From: an uncultured Eggerthellaceae bacterium
GTDB lineage: Bacteria > Actinomycetota > Coriobacteriia > Coriobacteriales > Eggerthellaceae
Reading direction: 5' to 3'
DNA length: 61,964 nucleotides
Assembly: GCA_949840905.1 (NCBI GenBank)
Contig: CATKXW010000012.1
Span: 1 to 61,964 of the forward strand
Shown: positions 26,771 through 35,237 of the stretch, piece after piece
How the letters are laid out: every line of letters starts with the position of its first letter
How positions within the stretch are numbered: the first letter of the stretch is position 1
Notes under the pieces: generated by a model
The model's database searches: none
What the model saw: only the letters and a program-made list of their open reading frames with translations
Told to the model about the DNA's origin: nothing
Translations under genes and position numbers: made by a program

Positions 26771-29700
26771 GATAGGCCGTTCCCTCTTCTCTTCTGTTGC
26801 CACAGCTGCGGCATGATGGGGCGGATCACCCGCCCATGCAGCACGCCGGCGTCGCTGGCGAAGGCCCAGCGGCAGAACGCCGCGAAGCCGTCGCGCTCGT
26901 CGAGCCCTTCCCGGTAGCGCACCGAGTCGGTCAGCTCGACCTTCGCTGCGTCCTCCCGCACGCGCACGCGGAAGCATTGGCGGGCCCCCTCCCTCACCGC
27001 TTCCGTCTCGATCAGCCCGAGCTCGTGGAACACCGCCAGGCCGCAGGCGGCCGCACCAGGGCTCACCCCGCGCAACGCTGTGGACGCCACGGAGGCGAGC
27101 GTGGAGGGGTCGATCATGAACATGCCGTCGGCCTGCTCGCGGCCCATGGTGCGCAAGCAGCGATAGACCTGGGCCATCACGTCGTGGTCGGGCGTCATGT
27201 TGGCGAGGATATCCTCGTTGATGCGCACATCATCGCGGCCGTAGAGCAGATGTATCCAGGCATCGGCCCCGTCGCGACCAGCACGGCCCGCCATCTGGTT
27301 GAACTCTATCTCGTTGAACGGCATGTGGTACAGCACCACGTGCCGGATGTTCGCTATGTTGATGCCCTCGCCGAATGCGGAGGTGGCCACGAGCACCTTC
27401 AGGTCGTCGCGACGGAACAGCGCCTCGATGCGCAGACGCTCCTCTCGGCTCAGGCCTGCGTTGTAGAAGCCGATCATGAGGGCGAGAGCGGGCACCATGC
27501 GCCGCAGCATGCGGGCCAGGGCCACCGATTGCTCCCGGGAGTTCACGTATATGACCGTCTTCTGCCCCGAGGCTACCAGGTTCGCCAGGTACAGGTCGCG
27601 GTTCTTGATGTTACGCCTATCCACCACCTGCAGGTTCTCCCGCGCCGTCTCATCGATGACGCTATCGTCGAGGGGGAACTGCTCTTCGATGTCGGCTGCC
27701 ACCTCGTCATCAGCTGTCGCGGTGACGGCCAGCACCACCGGATCGCCCAGTCGTCGCGCTATATCGCCCAACGCACGATAGGCCAGACGCTGGCCGGCCT
27801 TCGCCAGGCCGATATGGTGGGCCTCGTCCACCACCAGAAAGCCGATGCGGCCGCCATGAGCGATCTCTTCGGCGTGATAGGCCAGATACTCCGGCGTGGT
27901 CAGCACGATGTCCACCGCCCCTTGGACGAGCCCGCTGTATACCTCAGCGCGCTGCTCGGCGGTGCTCTCGCCGGTGAGCATCGCGGTGTTCAGACCGAAG
28001 CGATCGAACGCCTGGAACAAATGGAACGCCTGATCGGCGATGAGGGCGCGCAGCGGGTACACGAACAGGCTCGCCTTGCGCTGTCGCAGGGCCATCTTGG
28101 CGGCATGGGCTTGGAACAGCAGCGACTTGCCGCGACCGGTGGCCATCACGGCCAGCACCGAGGCGCCTCGCTCCAGATCGTCCAAGATGCGCCGCTGGGC
28201 CTCATGGAGCCGATTCGGCCCGATGAGCGCACCGATGATGGCATCTTCGAGGGCGAGAGGATCTTGAGAGGCGATGCGCTCCCATTCCGCTCGCGCCTCG
28301 CGTCGGCGCGCCGTGCGCTCCTTCTCCCCTTCGTCACCCTCGTCCGCTAAAGCTTGCTCGGCGGCCGCACCCTCCTCGCTCTGCTCGCTCTGCTGGAAGA
28401 GCGCGGATGCGAAGGAGACGGCCTCTGGGTCGAGGCAGGCCTTCAGCGCATCGCAACAACGGGTGGGCTCGATGGCCTCCACTATGGCCTTGACGCTGAA
28501 ACGGCCGCGCCACTCGTCTATCTGCACGGAGAACGCCACGTCCACCACAGCATCGGTGCTCAGGTACTCCTCGATGCGCGAGCAATGGAACATGATGGCC
28601 GACACGCTGGTCACGCCATCGGTCAGCTTGCAAGAGAAGTGGTTCTTCCCTGCGCCCACGGCCCGGCCGCCCTCGATCATGACGTTGCGCGCCAAGAACA
28701 GAGGGGTGGGGTTCTCCTGACCGAAGGGGGCCAGCTCATCGAGCTGGCGCACCGCCTTCAACGTGAGCTCATCGAGGCTCACCACCGTATCGACGGCCAG
28801 CGAAGGATGAAAGTCGTCCTCGGGGAGCTCGGCCATGAACGCGGCCATGCGCTCGGTGAAGGCAGCTAGGTTCGCCGTGGGCAGCGTCACGCCCACGGCC
28901 GCTTCGTGGCCGCCGAACCGGGTGAGCAGGTCGCTGCACGATTCGACGGCGCGGAACAGGTTCACCGACCCCACGCTGCGGCCCGAGCCGCGGGCCTCCT
29001 CGCCGTCGATGGTGAACAACAAGGTGGGCACACCGTAGGAGCTCACCAGGCGGCTCGCCACGATACCCTTCACGCCCTCGTGCCAGTCGGTGCCGCCCAC
29101 CACTAACACGCGCTGACCGTCGTATATCTCCTCGGCCTGAGCGATGGCCGCCTCGGCCAGCTCGGCCTCGATGGCGCGCCGCTGGTCGTTCACGGCCTCC
29201 AACTGCTCAGCCAACGCGCTCGCCTCGTCGAAGCTGTCACTGAGCAGCAGATCGAGGGCTAAGGTGGCATCCCCCATGCGCCCAGCGGCGTTCAGCCGCG
29301 GAGCCAAGGAGAAGCTGAGCGAGGTGGAGCTGAGCGGCTTGTCGCCCGCCCCGGCAGCGCCGATGAGGGCCGCCAAGCAGGGACGCGGCGCGGTGTTCAT
29401 GCGCTCCAGGCCATCGGCCACCAGCGCACGGTTCTCTTCCCGCATGGGCATGAGGTCGGCCACCGTGCCCAACGTGGCCAGGTCGGTATAGGAGCGCCAC
29501 AGGTGCGGATAGCCGAACCGTGCGCCCAAGGCTTGCACTACCTTCAACGCCACGCCCACCCCGGCCAGGATCGAGCTTTGACAGTCGGGGTCGAGCTTAG
29601 GGTCGCACACCGGGATGTCCAGCGGCACGTTGTCGGTGGCCTCATGGTGATCGGTCACGATCACCTTCACGCCCTCGGCCTCGATAGCAGCCGCTTCATC

Positions 29701-30147
29701 ACGGCAGACGATACCGCAGTCCACGGTGACGATGCAGTCGGGCCGCAGCGCACGGGCTCGCTCATAGGCGGCCATGGTGAGGCCATAACCCTCCTCGAAG
29801 CGCCGTGGGATGAACGGGTCGGCATGGGCGCCAAGGGCCCGCAGCCCGCGCGTGAGCACCGCGGTGGCCGAGATGCCATCGAGGTCGAAGTCGCCGAACA
29901 CCACGATACGCTCCTTGGCGCGCACCGAGCTCTCCAAAGCGTCCACCACCGCCCCCAGGCCCGGGATGCTGTAAGGATCGAGCCAGTCGCGATCGAGCGA
30001 GGGGTGCAAGAACTCATCGGCCTGCTGCGCCGTGACGATGCCGCGCCCCGCCAACGTGGTGGCTAAGAAGCGCGGGAACCCGAGATGTTGTTGAAGACGC
30101 GCTACCGCCTCGCCTTGAACGGAGGCTACGCGGAACTGAGCCGTCAT
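26767..30147 (-). CDS. recJ: RecJ exonuclease fused to RecQ-type helicase
   Basis: 1126 residues. Residues about 1-570 are RecJ, a 5'-3' single-strand DNA exonuclease: FGDFDLDGISAT (86-91 is the DxDxDG metal motif), VTDHHEATDN (DHH at 166-168), and RFGGHEAAVGVTL. After an acidic linker a superfamily 2 helicase of RecQ kind follows: MATGRGKSLLF (Walker A), LVVDEAHHIG (DEAH), AVTATADDEV, and NQMAGRAGRDG (motif VI). The last ~120 residues are unrecognised. RecQ and RecJ cooperate in end processing, so one chain could unwind and degrade. The ATG is preceded by AAAGGTAGAG. Translation is coupled to rel. Confidence 0.9.
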   Translation of the reverse strand: MTAQFRVASVQGEAVARLQQHLGFPRFLATTLAGRGIVTAQQADEFLHPSLDRDWLDPYSIPGLGAVVDALESSVRAKERIVVFGDFDLDGISATAVLTRGLRALGAHADPFIPRRFEEGYGLTMAAYERARALRPDCIVTVDCGIVCRDEAAAIEAEGVKVIVTDHHEATDNVPLDIPVCDPKLDPDCQSSILAGVGVALKVVQALGARFGYPHLWRSYTDLATLGTVADLMPMREENRALVADGLERMNTAPRPCLAALIGAAGAGDKPLSSTSLSFSLAPRLNAAGRMGDATLALDLLLSDSFDEASALAEQLEAVNDQRRAIEAELAEAAIAQAEEIYDGQRVLVVGGTDWHEGVKGIVASRLVSSYGVPTLLFTIDGEEARGSGRSVGSVNLFRAVESCSDLLTRFGGHEAAVGVTLPTANLAAFTERMAAFMAELPEDDFHPSLAVDTVVSLDELTLKAVRQLDELAPFGQENPTPLFLARNVMIEGGRAVGAGKNHFSCKLTDGVTSVSAIMFHCSRIEEYLSTDAVVDVAFSVQIDEWRGRFSVKAIVEAIEPTRCCDALKACLDPEAVSFASALFQQSEQSEEGAAAEQALADEGDEGEKERTARRREARAEWERIASQDPLALEDAIIGALIGPNRLHEAQRRILDDLERGASVLAVMATGRGKSLLFQAHAAKMALRQRKASLFVYPLRALIADQAFHLFQAFDRFGLNTAMLTGESTAEQRAEVYSGLVQGAVDIVLTTPEYLAYHAEEIAHGGRIGFLVVDEAHHIGLAKAGQRLAYRALGDIARRLGDPVVLAVTATADDEVAADIEEQFPLDDSVIDETARENLQVVDRRNIKNRDLYLANLVASGQKTVIYVNSREQSVALARMLRRMVPALALMIGFYNAGLSREERLRIEALFRRDDLKVLVATSAFGEGINIANIRHVVLYHMPFNEIEFNQMAGRAGRDGADAWIHLLYGRDDVRINEDILANMTPDHDVMAQVYRCLRTMGREQADGMFMIDPSTLASVASTALRGVSPGAAACGLAVFHELGLIETEAVREGARQCFRVRVREDAAKVELTDSVRYREGLDERDGFAAFCRWAFASDAGVLHGRVIRPIMPQLWQQKRRGNGLS

Positions 30148-30316
30148 GGATTCTCTACCTTTGCGAATATGCTGAAGAACGCCGTTTTCTCAGGTCCCAT
30201 TCTCGCATATATGGACCCCTCTGTCACACCGCCATCACATATCCCTCACGGCCGCAGCGTCCTCCCCAGCTTCGCGTCCCACCATGGAAGCTCCGTGAAC
30301 GGACCGCCGCCGGAAG

Positions 30317-30342
30317 CGATGCCCTCCCTTCGAAGGGCATCG
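30317..30342 (-). terminator. Hairpin after the ABC-2 permease gene
   Basis: CGATGCCCT pairs with AGGGCATCG around an 8-base loop that itself contains CCTTCGAAGG complementarity. It lies 27 bp past the stop at 30370. No T-run follows on the minus strand, so it may need Rho or act as an mRNA 3' end. Confidence 0.4.
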
Positions 30343-30369
30343 TCAGGGCCACGGTCGCATGCAGATGCG

Positions 30370-31113
30370 TCAATTGTCGCGAATGAGCCTCTTATAGAGC
30401 AGCTTGAAGGCGATGGCGGAGACCAGCACCCACGCAACGATGACCGCCAAGGGCACCGCTGCGCTCGCAAGGCTCAGATCGCCGTTCAACATCAAACGCA
30501 GGAGCTCGTCAGCACCGCCGGTGGGACCGAATCGCACCACCGAGCGGATGCTCTCGTCATAGCCGAACATGGGAGCTAAGGCCAGCAACAGGATGGGGAC
30601 GCTATACAGCCCGGCGGTCATCTGGTCGCGCGAGGCAAGGCCTGCCACCAGCGACAGCAGTATCATGGGCACCGCTGCCGCGATGCCGCAAGCGAGGTAC
30701 GGAGCGCACAGGCTCCAGGGCGCTCCAGCCACCCCGAAGCATGCCAGCTCGGCCAGCACCGTGAGAGCGAGGGCCACCAGTCCCTTCGCCGCGATGATCT
30801 GCTCGGCGCTGACGTTAGCGAGCATGAGCGTGCGCAGGGTGTGCTTCTCCTTCTCTTCAGCGATGCCGTAGATGAGCACCATGGATGCGCCCATGCCCAC
30901 CGACATGCCCATCCCCAAGGACAGCAGCACATAGCGCAGGGCCGCCCCTACCTCCGCGTCGCCTCCGGACAGCGCATCCTCACCGAAGAACATCCGGTAG
31001 AAGAACGTGAAGCCCACGGGCATGATGATGCTCAACAACATGGTAGGGTTCTTCACGAGGTCCTTGACGTCCTTCTCAACGAGGACCCCCAGCTTTCGCA
31101 TGGTCGCTCCCAT
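30370..31113 (-). CDS. ABC-2 type permease, first paralogue
   Basis: 247 residues with six predicted membrane segments. An N-terminal amphipathic stretch (VLVEKDVKDLVKNPTM) and the cytoplasmic loop IAEEKEKHTLRTLMLANVS are typical of ABC-2 permeases. It resembles the plus-strand permease at 33384: both share a loop ending in E-x2-x2-T and a G-L-x-S-x-DQM segment. The ATG directly follows the TGA of the ATPase gene and has AAGGGAG six bases upstream. Likely works with that ATPase to export a peptide, lipid or drug. Confidence 0.85.
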   Translation of the reverse strand: MGATMRKLGVLVEKDVKDLVKNPTMLLSIIMPVGFTFFYRMFFGEDALSGGDAEVGAALRYVLLSLGMGMSVGMGASMVLIYGIAEEKEKHTLRTLMLANVSAEQIIAAKGLVALALTVLAELACFGVAGAPWSLCAPYLACGIAAAVPMILLSLVAGLASRDQMTAGLYSVPILLLALAPMFGYDESIRSVVRFGPTGGADELLRLMLNGDLSLASAAVPLAVIVAWVLVSAIAFKLLYKRLIRDN

Positions 31114-31959
31114 TCAGAACTCCCTTCCCGTCAGCTCCAGGAACACTTCTTCGAGGTTCGGCTCATCGGAATGCACCGACAGCACCTCTTCTGCGGCCAT
31201 CAGCCCAGCGAGGGCCTCGGCATCCTTCGCACCTTTGGTGAGCTCGACCGTACCGCGGGTTCGAGTGCGCACCACGATGCGGTCGCGGCCGTGCCGCAGC
31301 CGCAGCTCTGCAGGAGCATCGCACGCCACGATAGCACCGTCGTCGAGGATCGCCACCCGCTGGCACAGGGTTTCGGCCTCGGCCATGTCATGGGTGGTGA
31401 GGAACACGGTGGTACCCCGGGCCTGCAGCTTTCCCAACAGCCGATGCACCTCGCTGCGGGCGGCAGGGTCCAACCCGCTCGTGGGCTCATCGAGGAACAG
31501 CAGCTCTGGTTCGTGCACCAGAGCCGCAGCCAAAGCCGCCCGCTGGCGCATGCCCTTGGAGCAATCCTTCACGAGGGTGCCCCCATCGGCCGCCAGACCC
31601 AGCCGCTCCAGCAGATGTCCCACCCGACGTGGGCTCGTGCCGCGCAGACGACCGTAGAGCGCGAGGTTGTCGCGGATGGACAGCCGCTCGTAGAGGGCGC
31701 TCGTGTCCGACAGGATGCCGATGCGCTCGTAGTCATCGGCCGTGACATGGTCGATAGAGCGACCGAACAGCATTATACGGCCGCCGTCACGGACCAGCTG
31801 GCGAGTGAGCAGCTTGATGGTGGAGGTCTTTCCCGCCCCTGATGGGCCGAGGAAGCCGAAGGTCTCGCCCCGCGCTACCGAGAACGTAAGATCGTCCAAC
31901 ACCCGCTTCGCACCGAACGAGAGGCTCACTACCTCCATGGAGAGGATGGTCGCGGTCAT
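31114..31959 (-). CDS. ABC-2 exporter ATPase
   Basis: 281 residues. Walker [11 protein letters not shown], signature variant DCSKGMRQRAALAAAL, Walker B ELLFLDEPTSGLDP and H-loop TTHDMAEAE are present; the CSKGMRQR form is the usual one for ABC-2 (DrrA/NatA-like) exporters. The C-terminal ~60 residues carry the FELTG-like extension (FLELTGREF) seen in this group. AGGAGA lies five bases before the ATG. It is 12 bp downstream of a small membrane protein gene and directly abuts the permease gene. Confidence 0.93.
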   Translation of the reverse strand: MTATILSMEVVSLSFGAKRVLDDLTFSVARGETFGFLGPSGAGKTSTIKLLTRQLVRDGGRIMLFGRSIDHVTADDYERIGILSDTSALYERLSIRDNLALYGRLRGTSPRRVGHLLERLGLAADGGTLVKDCSKGMRQRAALAAALVHEPELLFLDEPTSGLDPAARSEVHRLLGKLQARGTTVFLTTHDMAEAETLCQRVAILDDGAIVACDAPAELRLRHGRDRIVVRTRTRGTVELTKGAKDAEALAGLMAAEEVLSVHSDEPNLEEVFLELTGREF

Positions 31960-31971
31960 CTGGCTCTCCTT

Positions 31972-32148
31972 CTAGTCGGCGACCGCGACATCGGAGGTGC
32001 GGCGCGACTCGAGACGATCGAGGCGCTCGTTCACCTTCGCGAGCTCACGGCTATGACAGACCTGCAAGTACACGACCCCAGAACAGAGCAGCACGAGGCC
32101 GACGGCCAGCAGCAGAACGAGGATGCTAAGAGCGTGGATCGAGATCAT
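31972..32148 (-). CDS. Small single-span membrane protein
   Basis: 58 residues. Residues about 5-28 are a membrane segment (LSILVLLLAVGLVLLCSGVV), followed by a charged helix with heptad-like leucines (ELAKVNERLDRLESRR). The ATG at 32148 has AAGGAG nine bases upstream; 17 extra codons in the longest frame are rejected. It lies 12 bp before the ABC-2 ATPase gene and is likely the first gene of that operon. It may be an accessory subunit; no family is recognised. Confidence 0.65.
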   Translation of the reverse strand: MISIHALSILVLLLAVGLVLLCSGVVYLQVCHSRELAKVNERLDRLESRRTSDVAVAD

Positions 32149-32252
32149 GGGAAGATGCTCCTTCTCTTGAGAGGGCACCGTCTTCGGAGAGGCGCCCAAG
32201 GGATATGACGGAGCCCATGATGGAGGAGCCTAACGAGGCCGCGCAACGGAAT

Positions 32253-32278
32253 GTGCACGACGCGAGCGCTTCGTGCAC
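32253..32278 (-). terminator. Stem-loop after the LytTR gene
   Basis: GTGCACGA (32253-32260) pairs with TCGTGCAC (32271-32278) around a 10-base GC-rich loop. On the minus strand it lies about 80 bp past the LytTR stop and is followed by ATTCCGTTG. It separates that gene from the small membrane protein gene. Confidence 0.45.
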
Positions 32279-32357
32279 GAGAGGAGCTCAGAGGCGCACG
32301 AGTGGAGCATATGACCGATGATCAGGGGGAACGCAGCGGCAAGAAGGTAGTGTCGCC

Positions 32358-33296
32358 TCACCAACCGAAACGGTCGCGCATCTCTTCGGCGCGGCCCTTC
32401 GATAGCGGGATGGAGGTGCGCGAAGCATCGGAGAGCACCAGATCGAAGGTGTTGCGCGTGTAGCGTTCGACGCGGGAGACCTTCTGCACGTTCACGATAT
32501 AGGAGCGATGGCAGCGAAAGAAGCCGAAGCGCACCAGCCGCTCTTCGAGCTCGTCCATGGTGAAGGTGGTAGGGTACAGCTCACCGCGGACGCTGGCGTA
32601 GTTCACCCGATCGGCGCTCTCGATGAAGTCGATCTCACGAGGGTCGAGCAACAGCGTGGCCTCGCCGGCCTTCGCCGCTATCTTGCAGACGCGCACCTCG
32701 TCGGCGAGGTCATCGGCACCATCGCCAGCTGCGGTCTCGCCGTCCTCGTCGAGCACAGCAGGGCGCAGCAGCCCCTCCTCTTCCCAGAACGCCTCACCCG
32801 GCATCAGCAGCGCCTCGCGCAGAGGCTGGCCCACGGTGACGAACAGCGTGCCCGCCTCTGAGCGCTCGCCGATCCACGCCAGCACGAGAGCGCGGGCATC
32901 CGGTCCCAGGTCGAGCAGCGGACGCTCGCAGAAGCACACTTCCGGCTCGAAGAGGCTCATGCGCGCGAATCCGAGGAGCGCCCGTTGCTCAGGATCCAGC
33001 TTCGCCACCATCGTGCGAGCCGCCCCTTCCAGCCCGAAATGAGCGAGAGCCTTTGCCACAGCGGAGGAGGGAGCGGCCGCCAGCCGCGCGAAGAAACGCA
33101 AGTATGAGCGGACGGTATCGCGGTCGAAGCCACCGTCCTCTTCGAGGAAGTAAGCGCCACGACGCGCACCCTGCACCTCGCGCACCGCATCCAGCGCGCG
33201 ACGGCCCATCTCGCGCGAGCATTCCACATGGACGCTGCGACGCCCCTTGCCCACCTCTTCGCTCACGAGCTCTTCGATGGAGCCGTGCTCCGCCAT
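32358..33296 (-). CDS. LytTR regulator with degenerate ABC-ATPase-like N-terminus
   Basis: 312 residues. The last ~100 are a LytTR DNA-binding domain (IDFIESADRVNYASVRGEL, FFRCHRSYIVNVQKVSRVER, IPLSKGRAEEMRDRFGW). The first ~190 align loosely with the second half of an ABC ATPase: LDPEQRALLGFARMSLFEP occupies the signature helix and EVCFCERPLLDLGPDARALV the Walker B/D-loop, but Walker A, the LSGGQ serine-glycines and the catalytic Asp-Glu pair are missing. It cannot hydrolyse ATP by the normal mechanism and may contact the exporter instead. A GGGAGG site precedes the ATG at 33296; 199 upstream codons overlapping the divergent permease are rejected. Confidence 0.82.
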   Translation of the reverse strand: MAEHGSIEELVSEEVGKGRRSVHVECSREMGRRALDAVREVQGARRGAYFLEEDGGFDRDTVRSYLRFFARLAAAPSSAVAKALAHFGLEGAARTMVAKLDPEQRALLGFARMSLFEPEVCFCERPLLDLGPDARALVLAWIGERSEAGTLFVTVGQPLREALLMPGEAFWEEEGLLRPAVLDEDGETAAGDGADDLADEVRVCKIAAKAGEATLLLDPREIDFIESADRVNYASVRGELYPTTFTMDELEERLVRFGFFRCHRSYIVNVQKVSRVERYTRNTFDLVLSDASRTSIPLSKGRAEEMRDRFGW

Positions 33297-33333
33297 CGCC
33301 CCTCCCTTCGAACGTTGCGCTATCTTTCCCTCC

Positions 33334-33356
33334 ATTATAATGACAGGCTGACAGGC
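33334..33356. promoter_or_regulatory. Divergent promoter with tandem TGACAGGC repeat
   Basis: ATTATAAT at 33334-33341 reads TATAAT on both strands, giving a perfect -10 towards the permease at 33384 and towards the LytTR gene at 33296. Immediately next to it TGACAGGC occurs twice in tandem (33341-33348 and 33349-33356). On the plus strand GTTGCG is a possible -35 16 bp before TATAAT. The repeat could bind the LytTR protein, although known LytTR sites are spaced by about two helical turns. Confidence 0.55.
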
Positions 33357-33383
33357 GCTGGGCGAGCGAAGGGAGCGGTGAGG

Positions 33384-34127
33384 GTGGCGAAGGTCGATGG
33401 CAGACGGGCGTTCGGAGCCCTGCTCCGACGCGACATCGGCTGCACGCTGCGCAACGCCACCTGCCTCGCCTCCATGGTCTTCGCAGTGGCGGCATGCTGG
33501 TTCTTCAGCTCGACCCTCGGCGAGTTCATAGCCGTCGACCCCTTGTTCGCCGCGTTCATCATGGCGTTCATCGCGTTCTTCCCCACCCTGGAAGCAGGCA
33601 GCATCATCACGCTGTTCGCCATGGGAGAAGAGCGAGCCCACGGCACCTACGAGGTGATGGAGCGCGGCGGCGTGCGCTTGCGCACCATCGTCGAAGCGAA
33701 GGTGGCGACCAGCGTCCTGATCGGCACCGCGCTCACCGTGCTCTGCTTCGCCGTGGCAGGCGCAGCCCCAGAACGACTGCCCCTTCTGGCGGGCATCGCG
33801 TTGGTGGGCAGTCTCCCCTTCCTCGTGCTGTCCAGCGGCTGCGGTCTGCTCTCCCACGATCAGATGCGCACGAACCTGTGGGCGTGGCCCCAAGCGATCC
33901 TCGGACTGATGTCCCTCGTCGGTACCGTCGTGCCCGCCTGGGGCTTCATCGGTGCCCTCAGCCCCGTCGGCTTCCTCGCGGCCGCCTGCACCTGGACGGT
34001 AACGGGCGACCCCGATGCCCTCGGCTTTCCGCCCCTCGCCATGGCCGCGAACCTCATAGTTTGGAGCGCCCTTTCCCTCCTCTGGCTCCGCTGCTGCCTG
34101 AAACGAGCCGAGCGAGATCAGAGCTAG
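33384..34127 (+). CDS. ABC-2 type permease, second paralogue
   Basis: 247 residues, exactly the length of the minus-strand permease at 30370, with the same six-segment layout. Shared landmarks are ALLRRDIGCTLRNATCL versus VLVEKDVKDLVKNPTML, a GEERAHGTYEVMERGGV loop, and GLLSHDQMRTNLW versus GLASRDQMTAGLY. The GTG at 33384 is eight bases after AAGGGAG; the longest frame would run into the divergent LytTR gene and is rejected. The two permeases probably pair as a heterodimer with the ATPase at 31114. No second ATPase lies beside it. Confidence 0.82.
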   Translation: MAKVDGRRAFGALLRRDIGCTLRNATCLASMVFAVAACWFFSSTLGEFIAVDPLFAAFIMAFIAFFPTLEAGSIITLFAMGEERAHGTYEVMERGGVRLRTIVEAKVATSVLIGTALTVLCFAVAGAAPERLPLLAGIALVGSLPFLVLSSGCGLLSHDQMRTNLWAWPQAILGLMSLVGTVVPAWGFIGALSPVGFLAAACTWTVTGDPDALGFPPLAMAANLIVWSALSLLWLRCCLKRAERDQS

Positions 34128-34152
34128 CGATCACCGCAGCGGGCGGCGGTCT

Positions 34153-35025
34153 TCACACAGAGACGATGGGCATCGGGTGATTGCGCTCATAGTGGCGCAG
34201 TATCTCTTGGGCCACCTCTTCGAGGCCTCGACCCTCGGTATGGACCACGACGCACCCAAGACGGCGCATGAGAGCGCGGGCGGCGTCGAGGTCTTCGTAG
34301 ATGTACTCCATATCCGCATAGCGCTCAGCCGCCACAGCCATCTTGCCCAGACGCCGCTTGCGCACCGATGCGAGCAGCTCCGGGCTCGTCATCAAGCCGA
34401 ACAGTCGCGTGCGATCCACGTCGAACAACTGCTTGGGCGGCGCGGTATCGGGATCGAGGGGGACGTTGGCCACCTTCAACCCCATCTGCGCCAGATAGAT
34501 CGAGATAGGCGTCTTCGACGATCGCGACACCCCCACCAAAACGATATCGGCAGCCGTGAGCTCCTCGGCGTTGCGGCCGTCATCATGGCCGATAGCGAAC
34601 TCCAGCGCTTCGATGCGGCGGAAGTAAGCAGCGTTCACGGCTCGCTGGGTGCCCGGTTCATGGGTCGGCCGCTGGCCGCTCACCAAAGCGATGGCCCGCA
34701 CCGGTTCGGTCATCAGATCGACCGCTACGATATGGCCGTTGCGCTCGACGAACTCCACGAGCCCATCGCGCACTTCCCCTTCCACGAGCGTATAGAACAC
34801 GAGCAGCGTTGGATCGTCGTAGAGCTCTTCATGCAGACGCTGGTGCTCCTCCAAAAAGGCGCGCACCTCTTCGAAGCTCGTGACCTTGGAGAGCACTTCG
34901 ATGACCGGATCGACCACTCCGAACTGCGACGCCGCCGCGCGCGCCACCGCTTGCGCCGTAACGCCCACTGAATCGGATATCACATGGATCGTCGGCAATC
35001 CTCGCCCTTCGCTTTCCGACCCCAT
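34153..35025 (-). CDS. ppsR: Pyruvate phosphate dikinase/PEP synthase regulatory protein
   Basis: 290 residues, DUF299 family. These proteins phosphorylate (using ADP) and, by phosphorolysis, reactivate PEP synthase or pyruvate phosphate dikinase on a threonine. The P-loop-like GVSRSSKTPISIYLA, the opening IHVISDSVGVTAQAVARAA, and PLDPDTAPPKQLFDVD are all present. AAAGAGGG before the ATG at 35025 favours it over a GTG six codons earlier. The target enzyme gene is not in the window. It is convergent with the second ABC-2 permease. Confidence 0.92.
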   Translation of the reverse strand: MGSESEGRGLPTIHVISDSVGVTAQAVARAAASQFGVVDPVIEVLSKVTSFEEVRAFLEEHQRLHEELYDDPTLLVFYTLVEGEVRDGLVEFVERNGHIVAVDLMTEPVRAIALVSGQRPTHEPGTQRAVNAAYFRRIEALEFAIGHDDGRNAEELTAADIVLVGVSRSSKTPISIYLAQMGLKVANVPLDPDTAPPKQLFDVDRTRLFGLMTSPELLASVRKRRLGKMAVAAERYADMEYIYEDLDAARALMRRLGCVVVHTEGRGLEEVAQEILRHYERNHPMPIVSV

Positions 35026-35237
35026 CTCATCGCCCTCTTTCACCTATGATGACGGACCTGTCGAACGCTCCCCGCTAGCGGATCCAGAGAGGGCCCCTTT
35101 CGCGTTGCCGAAAGCTCATCGAAGAGCATCCTTCAACTCGCTGATCGCCAATCTCTTCGAAAGCATATTGTAGCAGCTGGCGCAGACCGGGCTCCTTTTC
35201 GACCCGGGCTCGCTAGCAAGGATGCGAATCGGGGGGT

